From: Candidatus Nanoarchaeia archaeon
GTDB taxonomy: Archaea; Nanobdellota; Nanobdellia; Woesearchaeales; JACPBV01
Direction of reading: 5' to 3'
NCBI GenBank assembly: GCA_028279655.1
Contig: JANQNH010000018.1
Span: 1-64,000 of the forward strand
Length of the DNA stretch: 64,000 nt
A model generated the notes under the pieces. The model did no database searches. It had not been told where the DNA came from and worked only from the letters and a program-made list of their open reading frames with translations. The first letter of the stretch is position 1, and every line of letters begins with the position of its first letter. Made by a program: the position numbers and the translations under genes. Of the stretch, positions 44,313 through 52,156 are shown in pieces.

Positions 44313-44687
44313 TCAATCCTCCTTAGGAATCTCTTTATCCTTCCAATAATCATATACTTTGTTTAATTCTTTTACATGGAATAACTGTTCATCTTCACCT
44401 CTTTCCAAAACTCCTATCTCCCTAGCTAAATTAAAAAAACCATCACTGGAAATTCTAGGGTTTTTGTTTTTTAAAACTACTACTGCTGTAAGCATAGGTC
44501 TTTTTTCGTCTTTATCTTTTTCGTATTTATTGATTTCATCCAAAACCTTACATAATTCAATTTCTCGTTCATCTGGTTTGTCTAAGTTAAGACCACATAT
44601 ATCCGCTACTTCTTCATAATACACCAAACCCCTATTTTTAGCAACTTCTATGAGCCTTTTGTATAGCGTTTTATTAATCATCTGCAA
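44313..44687 (-). CDS. Small accessory protein of the transposon, unknown
   Basis: 124 residues. Helical N-terminus (LYKRLIEVAKNRGLVYYEEVADICGLNL), a central RPMLTAVVVLKNKNP strand and FFNLAREIGVL helix. Similar proteins of unknown function appear, from memory, near restriction or defence genes in bacteria; this cannot be verified here. It lies in a three-gene minus-strand unit with the zinc-ribbon and coiled-coil genes. Confidence 0.6.
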   Translation of the reverse strand: MQMINKTLYKRLIEVAKNRGLVYYEEVADICGLNLDKPDEREIELCKVLDEINKYEKDKDEKRPMLTAVVVLKNKNPRISSDGFFNLAREIGVLERGEDEQLFHVKELNKVYDYWKDKEIPKED

Positions 44688-44699
44688 TACCCAATAAAG

Positions 44700-44927
44700 C
44701 TACTCAAACCCTTTAAAAGAATAATCTAGCAGTAGAGTTAATGTATCATTCATTACTTTCTGTTTTTCTAATATTTCCTTTAGAATAACTTTTATTTCAT
44801 TCTGATAATGGTTTGTTGGGATTGTTTTGTCTAGTTTTGCTATATCTTCGCTTATTCCTTCACTTAGCTTCTTGAGATGGTCTATTCTGTCTAATACTCC
44901 CTGTTTTTCTAATGTTTGCGGTGACAT
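44700..44927 (-). CDS. Small coiled-coil protein of the transposon
   Basis: 75 residues, strongly heptad-like (LDRIDHLKKLSEGISEDIAKLDK and ILKEILEKQKVMNDTL). A TATA box CTATAAAAATT at about 44956-44966 lies ~30 nt before the ATG, so it probably begins a leaderless three-gene transcript. No family recognised. Confidence 0.6.
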   Translation of the reverse strand: MSPQTLEKQGVLDRIDHLKKLSEGISEDIAKLDKTIPTNHYQNEIKVILKEILEKQKVMNDTLTLLLDYSFKGFE

Positions 44928-44955
44928 ATAGCTATAGGAATATCCTGAGAATTTT

Positions 44956-44966
44956 TATAGTTTACG
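44956..44966 (-). promoter_or_regulatory. TATA box for the small accessory operon
   Basis: On the minus strand CTATAAAAATT is centred about 33 nt before the ATG at 44927, consistent with a leaderless or very short leader. Confidence 0.45.
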
Positions 44967-45033
44967 GAAGAATGGTGTTGGTAAGTCTTAGGGTGTTAAG
45001 TATCGGCTGGTAAGGCAAGGGTGATAGAAATTT

Positions 45034-47286
45034 TTAAATATCCTTAAATTTTTCTCTAAATTCTTCGATTGATTTTTTATCAAACAATTTAAAGTTTACT
45101 TTGAAGTTACCTAACTTAAAGGGGGTTATTTGTCTTCCGTATTTAAATCTCCACCTTTCCCTACGAACTACACATGCAATATAAAACAATTCTTCTATGG
45201 ACAATTGTTTTTTAGGAATTAATGTTAAGCAATTATCATCTACACAACACTCTTTTAATTGAACAAATGCGTATCCTACACTCCCAGTACTTGGTACTGT
45301 AATAATCTTTTCTTTATAAATTGGATTTATATTAAAATAACCATAACAACCGTTTTGTTTACTCTGAGAAGATATTAATAGTGTATTCCCTTTCTTTAAA
45401 TCTTCTTTATTATGGTACTCTCTTTGTCCATAATCAATCTCAAATAAATCACTCAAATACTCGGTATCTTTATGTTTAGGTAAGTTGATATTAGTGACGC
45501 TATCTTTCACTTTGCTTAATTTATCTTCATGTATGATTTTAAAAGCATAATAATATCTTATTAATTGTTTAACTTCTAATTCTATATCCCCCCACTTTTC
45601 ACCATCTAAATAAGATTCTGGTGATAAATCAAAATCTTGGTCTTTGTAATTAATTTTTTTGTAACAAGAAAATGCAGGTTTAGTTATTTTACTTATAAAA
45701 TTATTTCCAGCTTCTTCTATCTGTCCATCTTTTACTTTTATTCTTTTTCCTTTTTTCTCTATAAACCCATCCTCTGTAATTTTACAGAAAAATGTTTTTT
45801 CTTCTTTTTGAGGTATATGTGCTTTTATAAAAACTAATGCTGTTGTTATACTTACAGGATAAAACGTTTTATGTGGGAGACTAAATACTGCTTCCAGAGT
45901 ATGTTTGCCTATTATGTTTTCCCTCCATTTTTTACATTCTCCGCTTTGTACTAAAATTGAAAAAGGAATAACTGAAATAAGTTTTCCGCCAACTTCTAAA
46001 CAATTTAGAGCATGGTCTATAAACTCAGTTTCAATAGGGTCGTCTCCATCTGTTTGAAATGGAGGATTCATCAATACTTTAGTAAATTGTTTTTCTTCTG
46101 GATACTCAAAACAATTCTTAAAAATGATGTTATTTTTTCCATCTCCTCTAAAAATCATATTGACAACACCTAATGGATATGCAGATGTTGAAGTATCATT
46201 ACCGAATATTTGACTATCACCTATCTTTTTTATTAGATGCTTATTATAATTAACTAATTCCCTAAATCTATTGAAAGCAGACACCAAAAAACCACCAGTA
46301 CCGCATGTAGGGTCATATATTTTATCTTTGGAAGTTATACCTATAATATCAGTACAAAAATCAGTAATATGTCTTGGTGTAAATACAATTCCTAATTGCT
46401 TATTATCTCCACCATATTTTAAGAACACTTCATAAAATGTACCAAGTACATCATATCCAGATTTCATTAGTGCATTAATATTTACTTTCTTTAATTCATG
46501 AATTACTAAAGGAATTGCTTTAGCCAGTAGTTTATCATGTTTATTTAAAGATAACATAGAATATATTTGGTCTGTTTTTTTACACTCGTTCAAAGCTTCT
46601 TTGACTCTGGTGTTTATGTCTTGAATAACTAAATTAATATCCAAAGAAAAATTTCCCTGATACATAGCTAAAATGATTGAAGCGATAACTTTTGCCCTAG
46701 ATGCTTCCTCTACCTTATGTTTATGTAGTATCTTATTTATTTTATCTGACCTCAGATATAAATAATCTAGGCTAGGGATAGCTACATCCAGAGAGGGTTT
46801 TTCATTCTTTAGGCATTGTTCTAATTCTTCATAAGTAATTATTTGAGTTAATTTCTGTTCGTGAGACTCGATTATTTTCCATACATTATTATCAAGATAG
46901 TAATTTTCTACTGTTACCCCTTCTTCTTCATTACCTGCTACCCCTATTAATATTTTTATATCAAATCCATCTATTTTATTTAAGAAACTAACATAATGTT
47001 TTGCATCTTTAATCGCTTCTTTTATATCAGTCTTATCTGGTTTTGTTTCAATTATAGCACTTACAACTTTATCATTATTCACTAGGAGGAAATCTAGAAA
47101 TCCACTACATTTACCGCTTTTTGAAGCATTTTGTAATGCTTCTTTTATTCGTGAATCATATTTTTGTGCTTCTCCCTCTTGAAGTAAATTTCCCCCTTTC
47201 TGGGGTTTTTTAATATTCCATCCTAATTCCTTAAGAGTGTGAGTTACATACATTCTTGCTCTTTTTTCAGAATCCTTTTCTTTCAT
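45034..47286 (-). CDS. Single-chain restriction-methylation-specificity enzyme (type IIG-like)
   Basis: 750 residues from ATG 47286, whose start overlaps the stop of a ribbon-helix-helix gene (ATGA). An apparent 75-residue Asn/Lys-rich N-terminal extension reaching to 47511 is that gene read in the wrong frame. N-terminal nuclease core: D65 (FLDF) and E80-T-K82 (IIETK), PD-(D/E)xK. N6-adenine methylase: motif I DPTCGTGG (325-332), motif IV NPPF (407-410). C-terminal target-recognition domain (~590-750, containing LSDLFEIDYG and LLISSQSKQN). It probably methylates and cuts the same site. Main transposon cargo. Confidence 0.88.
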   Translation of the reverse strand: MKEKDSEKRARMYVTHTLKELGWNIKKPQKGGNLLQEGEAQKYDSRIKEALQNASKSGKCSGFLDFLLVNNDKVVSAIIETKPDKTDIKEAIKDAKHYVSFLNKIDGFDIKILIGVAGNEEEGVTVENYYLDNNVWKIIESHEQKLTQIITYEELEQCLKNEKPSLDVAIPSLDYLYLRSDKINKILHKHKVEEASRAKVIASIILAMYQGNFSLDINLVIQDINTRVKEALNECKKTDQIYSMLSLNKHDKLLAKAIPLVIHELKKVNINALMKSGYDVLGTFYEVFLKYGGDNKQLGIVFTPRHITDFCTDIIGITSKDKIYDPTCGTGGFLVSAFNRFRELVNYNKHLIKKIGDSQIFGNDTSTSAYPLGVVNMIFRGDGKNNIIFKNCFEYPEEKQFTKVLMNPPFQTDGDDPIETEFIDHALNCLEVGGKLISVIPFSILVQSGECKKWRENIIGKHTLEAVFSLPHKTFYPVSITTALVFIKAHIPQKEEKTFFCKITEDGFIEKKGKRIKVKDGQIEEAGNNFISKITKPAFSCYKKINYKDQDFDLSPESYLDGEKWGDIELEVKQLIRYYYAFKIIHEDKLSKVKDSVTNINLPKHKDTEYLSDLFEIDYGQREYHNKEDLKKGNTLLISSQSKQNGCYGYFNINPIYKEKIITVPSTGSVGYAFVQLKECCVDDNCLTLIPKKQLSIEELFYIACVVRRERWRFKYGRQITPFKLGNFKVNFKLFDKKSIEEFREKFKDI

Positions 47287-47435
47287 TGATTTGCCCCTTT
47301 CAATCTCTTTATAGCTTCCACCACCGCTTTTGAACGTGGCAATCCATGATTTTTCTTGCAAAATTCGTCTAGAATCTCTAAGACTTCTTTTTTTAAAGAA
47401 ATTGTTATTCTTTCTATCTCTGTTTCTTTTTCCAT
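47283..47435 (-). CDS. Ribbon-helix-helix regulator hidden in another frame upstream of the restriction gene
   Basis: 50 residues, begins MEKETEIERITISLKKEVL and ends in IKRLKGANQ. It has the RHH layout: a strand (ERITISL), helix 1 (KKEVLEILDEFCKKN), the turn (GLPRSKA) and helix 2 (VVEAIKRL). An AAGGAA site precedes the ATG. Its TGA overlaps the restriction enzyme ATG. A perfect palindrome lies about 70 nt upstream. RHH proteins of this size act as dimeric repressors, so it probably plays the controller role for the restriction gene. Confidence 0.82.
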   Translation of the reverse strand: MEKETEIERITISLKKEVLEILDEFCKKNHGLPRSKAVVEAIKRLKGANQ

Positions 47436-47502
47436 TACTTTCCTTTTTCGGAGAATTAGTATAAAAGGTTTTCGTATTTTTCTTATTGTTATGATTATTC
47501 AT

Positions 47503-47526
47503 ACTATTCATAAAAATATGAATAGT
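47503..47526. promoter_or_regulatory. Perfect 10-4-10 palindrome, candidate RHH operator
   Basis: ACTATTCATA (47503-47512) and TATGAATAGT (47517-47526) are exact complements around AAAA. It sits at the promoter of the RHH-restriction operon, next to an AT-rich TATA-like stretch (minus-strand TTAAATATTA near 47527-47536). A further half-site ATTCATA lies directly before it at 47497. Confidence 0.72.
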
Positions 47527-47544
47527 AATATTTAATACTTCCTA

Positions 47545-47676
47545 TTATTTCTTTAATCCTTTCTTAATAAGCTCATTTACTGCCTGATTATTATTCTTCA
47601 ATCCTTTATCAATCTTATACTTTAATACCTCGTTCCAGAGCTTATCTTCACAATCTAATAATAGTTTCTTTGCCAT
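47545..47676 (-). CDS. Second tiny ribbon-helix-helix-like protein
   Basis: 43 residues beginning MAKKLLLDCEDKLWNEVLKYK and ending LIKKGLKK. Strand (KKLLLDC), helix (EDKLWNEVLKYKIDKG), Asn-rich turn (KNNN) and helix (QAVNELIKKGL) match a minimal RHH fold. A minus-strand TATA box (CTTTATATATAAG) about 28 nt upstream suggests a leaderless transcript. It is divergent from the transposase, and TTAA-N6-TTAA boxes lie between them, so it may repress transposition. Confidence 0.65.
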   Translation of the reverse strand: MAKKLLLDCEDKLWNEVLKYKIDKGLKNNNQAVNELIKKGLKK

Positions 47677-47680
47677 ATCA

Positions 47681-47811
47681 TTAATAGTTATTAATACTTA
47701 TATATAAAGGTTTCTATACTCCAATATATATTAACGATTATTAATAATCGTTAATAGAAAACTTTAAATACTAGCTTTACTTTCTTATTAATAGTTGTTA
47801 ATAAACATTAA
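47681..47811. promoter_or_regulatory. Array of five TTAA-N6-TTAA boxes between RHH gene and transposase
   Basis: Boxes start at 47681, 47731, 47741, 47788 and 47798; each is 14 bp. The second and third overlap to form one perfect 24-bp palindrome (47731-47754), and the last two also overlap. Offsets are 50, 10, 47 and 10 bp, near whole helical turns. The region holds both divergent promoters (minus TATA 47698-47711, plus TTTAAATAC near 47763-47771). Confidence 0.65.
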
Positions 47812-47825
47812 TAAGGTGATAAAAA

Positions 47826-48989
47826 ATGAAATATACAAACAATAAAAACCCATCAGAAAAGATGAGGGAAGTTAGAGGTTATGCAATAATCTCAAAAGGA
47901 GATACCCCAAAGAAGATAGGCAAAAATAAGTTTTCAATACCTTCGCAAAGCGGTAAGGGAAACTATACAATAACTATGGAAAAAAGACCAATATGCACCT
48001 GCCCTGACTTTCAGAATAGGGGAGTAGATTGTAAGCATATCCACGCAGTAAGGTTTTACCTTGACTTCAACAATAAAGTAAAGATAGAGAATAAGGGCAT
48101 AGTTACTGAAAAACAAGCCTGTCCTTACTGCAAAAGCATCCACACTGTAGGTTGCGGTAAAAGGCACACTAAAAGCGGACAGAAGCAGAGATACTTATGT
48201 AATGATTGTAAAAGGAAATTCATAGAGAATAAAGACTATGAGAGATATAAAGGCAACAGCAAGACAACTTCTCTTATTTTAGACCTTTACTTCAAGGGCA
48301 TATCATTAAGGGGCATTAAAGACCACCTAAAACAGTTTTACAGCCTTAGCTTAGACCATAGCAATATCCTAAGAAGGATTCATAAGTTTAGCAGAGTAAT
48401 CAACGATTATGTCCAGACATTAAAGCCAGAAGTTAAAGACATATGGAATCATGACGAAATGAAGATACAGGCGGGGGGTAAATGGCTTTGGCTATGGCAA
48501 ATAATGGATAAGGAAACGAAGTATCTAATAACAACGCAAGTCTCAACAAACGCTTATCAACCTATTAGCGACAAATTCTTTAAGCAAGCAAAAGAACAGG
48601 TAAATGAAGAGCCAACTTATATAATCACAGACGGAAGGCACAGCTTAAAGAACAGCATTAAGAGAGGTATGCCTTCTACAAGCCATGTAAGGTTAGTTAG
48701 TTTAACTGAAAAGAGGCAAAACAACCAAAACATAGAGAGGTTAAATGGAACTGTAAGGGACAGAGTTAAGCCTATGCGTGGTTTTGATAACGTTGAAACT
48801 GCTGAGATAATGACCTCTGCTTTCAGGAACTATTATAACTTCATAAAGCCCCATAACTCAATAGGCGGTTCAACTCCTGCTGAAATGGCAGGAATAGGGG
48901 TTGAAAACAGCAAGAATAAATGGGATGAATTGCTTAAAAGGAGTTTTGAGCATACCCCGCAACGCACCAAAGAAGCAGTTTTAGGGTAA
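47826..48989 (+). CDS. IS6/IS240-type DDE transposase with SWIM zinc finger
   Basis: 387 residues, longer than the ~230 aa of ordinary IS6 transposases. N-terminus: SWIM-type finger C57-x-C59...C69-x-H71 (CTCPDF...CKHIH). Next a zinc ribbon C99-x2-C102...C125-x2-C128. An HTH region (~145-185) precedes the RNase-H-like DDE core: D210 (WNHDEMKI), D269 (ITDGRHS), E304 (NIERLNG), with the family D-E spacing of ~34. AAGGTGAT lies 5 nt before the ATG. The gene ends 24 bp from the right end of the element. Confidence 0.92.
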   Translation: MKYTNNKNPSEKMREVRGYAIISKGDTPKKIGKNKFSIPSQSGKGNYTITMEKRPICTCPDFQNRGVDCKHIHAVRFYLDFNNKVKIENKGIVTEKQACPYCKSIHTVGCGKRHTKSGQKQRYLCNDCKRKFIENKDYERYKGNSKTTSLILDLYFKGISLRGIKDHLKQFYSLSLDHSNILRRIHKFSRVINDYVQTLKPEVKDIWNHDEMKIQAGGKWLWLWQIMDKETKYLITTQVSTNAYQPISDKFFKQAKEQVNEEPTYIITDGRHSLKNSIKRGMPSTSHVRLVSLTEKRQNNQNIERLNGTVRDRVKPMRGFDNVETAEIMTSAFRNYYNFIKPHNSIGGSTPAEMAGIGVENSKNKWDELLKRSFEHTPQRTKEAVLG

Positions 48990-49000
48990 ATCACCCTTTA

Positions 49001-49013
49001 ACGCAACACAACC
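49001..49013 (-). repeat. Right terminal inverted repeat
   Basis: ACGCAACACAACC, exact complement of 44084-44096; the inner sequence (TTAAAGGGTGAT read inward) also resembles the left inner region. Confidence 0.9.
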
Positions 49014-49021
49014 TGCTTTGC
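49014..49021. repeat. Target site duplication, right copy
   Basis: TGCTTTGC, identical to 44076-44083. Joining the flanks would recreate an uninterrupted intergenic region between the histone and flavoprotein genes. Confidence 0.9.
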
Positions 49022-49074
49022 ACAAATGGTTTATGAAAACAAGGTTTTTTCCAAAGGGTTTTGAATTTTAGAAG

Positions 49075-49641
49075 TTATTTGTGGATTTTTTCCAACAAAT
49101 CACATACCTTATCCACTGTGTCGTCTACTGTATTTTTTCCCAATTCGTCTTCTTCGAAAGGGGTCACTATCGTTCCACCGAAATGGTTGTTATCACCTAT
49201 TACTATCATACCATGTAGGTGCATGCAGTTCTGGATTGCCTGGATTGCCAGTTCCTGTCCTCCGTTCCTGCTTCTTCCTATCCCTATTGCTGCCCCTACC
49301 TTGTCTTTTAGCTTGAAGTCTTCTCTTCTTAATGGGAGTGTTCTGTCGAACATAGCCTTTAGCTGGGATGACATGGATGCGAAGTAGACAGGGCTTGAGG
49401 CTATTATTCCATCTGCTTGTGCCAGTTTTGGCCTTATCTCTTCCATATCATCTTTTATGGAGCAACTCCCTTTCATTCCTTTGCATTGGTCGCACGCTAT
49501 ACAACCTTTTATGTCTTTTTCTGATAATTTGATCTTTTCTGTTTCAAAGCCTTTTTCTTTGGCCCTATCTAGAGCATGCTCTATTGCCTTTTCGTTGTTT
49601 CCTCCTTTAACAGAGGACCCAGATATACCAATGATATTCAT
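49075..49641 (-). CDS. Iron-sulfur flavoprotein / NADPH-dependent FMN reductase family
   Basis: 188 residues, flavodoxin-like fold: N-terminal FMN loop GISGSSVKGGNNEKAI (~4-19), SSPVYFASMSSQLKAMFDR (~85-103). A Cys cluster CIACDQCKGMKGSC (~48-61) is arranged like the 4Fe-4S site of archaeal iron-sulfur flavoproteins. It carries electrons in the cytosol; partner unknown. Overlaps the upstream PfkB gene by 4 bp. Confidence 0.88.
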   Translation of the reverse strand: MNIIGISGSSVKGGNNEKAIEHALDRAKEKGFETEKIKLSEKDIKGCIACDQCKGMKGSCSIKDDMEEIRPKLAQADGIIASSPVYFASMSSQLKAMFDRTLPLRREDFKLKDKVGAAIGIGRSRNGGQELAIQAIQNCMHLHGMIVIGDNNHFGGTIVTPFEEDELGKNTVDDTVDKVCDLLEKIHK

Positions 49642-50627
49642 CTTATCAGCTTCTTTGTTACCTTGGTATTGTAACTCTTCATCACCTTAAATGCTTCCTT
49701 ATATGTCAAGAGTTTATTCTTTGCTCCGTGATGCTGTATTACTGACTCTGAGTTTGCGTTTGCCAGCTTAAGGGAAAACTCAATATCATTCTTTTTGATC
49801 ATCCCTGAAAGGAAGGTGCATGCAAAGGCATCGCCTGCTCCTGTTGTCTCAAGGACCTTTATGTTGTTTGGCTTTAGGGTGTAGATATATCTTCCATCAG
49901 ATGCCTTTGTATCTCTCTTGCCATCGGTTATAATTACTATCTTGGCTAGTTTCTGAAGTTCTTTCAGTGCATCTTCAGTACTATCTTTCTTGGTCATCAT
50001 CGCAGCCTCTTCCCTGTTCAATACAAATATATCTGTTCTTTTCAATATCTCCTTGGAATAGTCAATACCTTTCTCTGCTAGATATGAGCTTGCATTAAAG
50101 GCTATCTTTATACCTTTTTTCTCTGCGAACTTGGCCAGTTTTTCCAGGGTTCTGAACGATTCTCCTATCATTGTTGAGAAGTAGAACCATTTTGCAGTCA
50201 GTCTTCTTTTGTTGAGCTCTCTGAACCTTAGGTCATTGTTTGAGCCTTTAAAGGCCAATATGGTCCTGTCGTGCTCTATGCTGTCCAGGATTATGGAATA
50301 GCCGGTTCTTCCTTTTTTGTCACGGACTATGAGGTGGGTGTCTACCTTATCTTTCCATAGATGCCTGGTGATCTTTTCAGAGTTGGATCCGCTGCCCATC
50401 TTTGATATGCAGGCTACCCTATGGCCCAGCCTTGAAAGGGCAACTGCGGTGTTTGTCGCTCCTCCACCAGTTGTGAACTCCAACTGTTCTATGAGCAGTT
50501 TAGATCCTGTAGGATAAGCGAGAAGGTCTGTCTCTTTGTTATTGTTAATTATCTTGATGAGTTCAGAGCCCTTGGTGCTTGCGAAGACATCTACTGTAGA
50601 AGAGCCAACTGTGATTATATCATACAT
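49638..50627 (-). CDS. PfkB family sugar/nucleoside kinase
   Basis: 329 residues. Signature 1 in TGGGATNTAVALSRLGHRVA (~53-72), signature 2 ETTGAGDAFACTFLSGM (~258-274) with the catalytic Asp. It phosphorylates a sugar or nucleoside with ATP; the N-terminal ITVGSSTVDVFA is ribokinase-like. Substrate not assignable. Operon with the flavoprotein gene. It differs clearly from the adenosine-type PfkB at 15957-16943. Confidence 0.88.
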   Translation of the reverse strand: MYDIITVGSSTVDVFASTKGSELIKIINNNKETDLLAYPTGSKLLIEQLEFTTGGGATNTAVALSRLGHRVACISKMGSGSNSEKITRHLWKDKVDTHLIVRDKKGRTGYSIILDSIEHDRTILAFKGSNNDLRFRELNKRRLTAKWFYFSTMIGESFRTLEKLAKFAEKKGIKIAFNASSYLAEKGIDYSKEILKRTDIFVLNREEAAMMTKKDSTEDALKELQKLAKIVIITDGKRDTKASDGRYIYTLKPNNIKVLETTGAGDAFACTFLSGMIKKNDIEFSLKLANANSESVIQHHGAKNKLLTYKEAFKVMKSYNTKVTKKLIR

Positions 50628-50699
50628 AGTCAGGACTCAGATTCTCTACTATATATATCTTCCTGTTAAAATATAATAAAAAAGAAAAAATAAATATTT

Positions 50700-51050
50700 C
50701 TATGAGTTTTGGCCTAATGTCCATATATCCTTTAATGCTACAACAACCGTTGCAGGGACTACAAATGCTAGAACCTGGGTGAATATCCCGCTCAGATATT
50801 GCCCTATATACTGTACTCCACCTAACGTAGCGCTAGCTCCTCCCATGCTTGCAGCAATCACCAGGACAGTTGCTACTATCAGAAACTCTTTGGTCTCTTT
50901 GCCTGTTACATTTAGGAATCCAACAATCAATCCTAATACGACCAAGATTGAAGCCAGTATCGGCGTTGCTGTCCCTAAAGAGACAATGCCAAGAACTATT
51001 GCTATAATCACCCCTATTATGAAAGAGTAATTACCAACTCTTTTATCCAT
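50700..51050 (-). CDS. Small four-helix membrane protein
   Basis: 116 residues with four hydrophobic segments (~8-27, 30-48, 57-78, 88-107), Gly/Ala-rich, no charged motif. Preceded on the minus strand by an AGGTG site. Family not recognised. A GGCCTTAAGGCC palindrome lies just upstream at about 51070-51081. Confidence 0.65.
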   Translation of the reverse strand: MDKRVGNYSFIIGVIIAIVLGIVSLGTATPILASILVVLGLIVGFLNVTGKETKEFLIVATVLVIAASMGGASATLGGVQYIGQYLSGIFTQVLAFVVPATVVVALKDIWTLGQNS

Positions 51051-51121
51051 AGCACCTCACCTCTTTTTTTGGCCTTAAGGCCTATCTCCTTTTTGTGTTT
51101 AAGACTATATAAATCTTATGG

Positions 51122-52156
51122 TCAATAACTTATTGAATCCAGTATATTGTGGGTGTTCGAGGTGTTTAGATACTGTGCAATCTTCATATTGTCTTTTCCA
51201 AGTTTTGTCATGAAAACGGTCTTTAGATAGTCTTTTTCCCTGTTGCTCACTCTTGCGAACTGGTCTGCTTCAATCAGTCCATAGGGGTAACCTAGGAAGA
51301 CAGGATCCCTGGAGTTTTCCATTAGTACTGATAATATCTTGTCTGTAGCCTGGTTTGTTCCTTTGAATATCTCAAGTTTAAAGATATATCTCGAGTTCTT
51401 GTTCAGTTTTACTATATGCAGGTCTACTTTATGCGCTTGGTTGTTTATTTCAACCAAGGGGTGATAGTACCATTCGTTTTCAGGAGCCAATTCTTCTAGA
51501 ACAGGGATTAGTACATTTCCATTTTCTGTGAATAACTCTGAGGTTTTCGATATTGCTGCTATCACTATGTCCTTTTTGGCTGCTGCTTCGTACAGCCTGT
51601 CAAGGTAGCCCCTCTCGTTTGTAATTGATGATTTTAGGTCTCCATCTATCATTATTATATCTTGTTTTTCTAGCTCTTCTGTCAGGCCCTTTGCTGTTTC
51701 CAGTTCCAGAAATCTTCTTATTGCATTCCCGATCTTAGATATTGAGATCCTATGGTTGCCTTGCCTTAATGTCTGATCAAAAGAGCTGAAATCTAATTCT
51801 TCCTTGTTTAATCCGAAGAACTTTGTCCTGTATACTATGTTGTCCTTCTGGTTTATTGCACTTATTAATATGTAGAACTCCTGTTTTTTTGAGCTGATCC
51901 TTCTGTTTTCTTTGTAGATCGTGTGATATATCCTTATTAACTGTACTGAAAAGTTGGGGGCTTTTAGTATCTCAGTGTTGCCTCCATCTATGAAGGCTAT
52001 CTTTGCATTATCTGCCCTGTCTCCTATTTCATGGAAGTGTTCTTTGCTTATCTTTATTGGTCTGTATGAAGGATCGTTGAATTGAACATATTCTCCTTTT
52101 TCTTTTAGAGAGCTGTTTAGAGAAGTTATTATATCAGTAATGATCTCTTTTTCCAT
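51122..52156 (-). CDS. NurA domain nuclease-like protein
   Basis: 344 residues. Acidic motifs IAFIDGGNTEI (~53-63) and IIMIDGDLKSS (~167-177) are the metal-binding NurA pattern, and the C-terminal LGYPYGLIEADQFARVSNREKDYL (~293-316) is the typical ending. NurA works with the HerA helicase in end resection; no herA is in the window. No signal or membrane helix. A role in DNA repair is expected but not shown. Confidence 0.8.
   Translation of the reverse strand: MEKEIITDIITSLNSSLKEKGEYVQFNDPSYRPIKISKEHFHEIGDRADNAKIAFIDGGNTEILKAPNFSVQLIRIYHTIYKENRRISSKKQEFYILISAINQKDNIVYRTKFFGLNKEELDFSSFDQTLRQGNHRISISKIGNAIRRFLELETAKGLTEELEKQDIIMIDGDLKSSITNERGYLDRLYEAAAKKDIVIAAISKTSELFTENGNVLIPVLEELAPENEWYYHPLVEINNQAHKVDLHIVKLNKNSRYIFKLEIFKGTNQATDKILSVLMENSRDPVFLGYPYGLIEADQFARVSNREKDYLKTVFMTKLGKDNMKIAQYLNTSNTHNILDSISY

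Larger units (their letters stand above)
44084..49013. mobile_element. IS6-family transposon with type IIG restriction-modification cargo (4,930 bp)
   Basis: Bounded by 13-bp inverted repeats GGTTGTGTTGCGT (44084-44096) and its complement (49001-49013), flanked by the exact duplication TGCTTTGC. The repeat resembles the GGTTCTGTTGCAAA ends of IS6/IS257-type elements. Contents from left: three small minus-strand genes, a restriction-methylase-specificity gene, two ribbon-helix-helix genes, then on plus the single DDE transposase next to the right end. No left end lies close to the transposase, so the cargo belongs to the element. The intact duplication suggests recent insertion. Confidence 0.9.

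Noticed and set aside
44940-45030. Third internal transposon end near 44955-45028
   Set aside because: GGTG...AAGGGTGAT fragments resemble the ends only weakly and no symmetrical partner was found.
47287-47511. 75-residue N-terminal extension of the restriction enzyme
   Set aside because: It is the RHH gene read in the wrong frame, crosses the promoter palindrome and has an odd Asn/Lys composition.
47283-47676. Toxin-antitoxin pair
   Set aside because: Both tiny proteins are RHH-like regulators; neither has a toxin-like partner adjacent.
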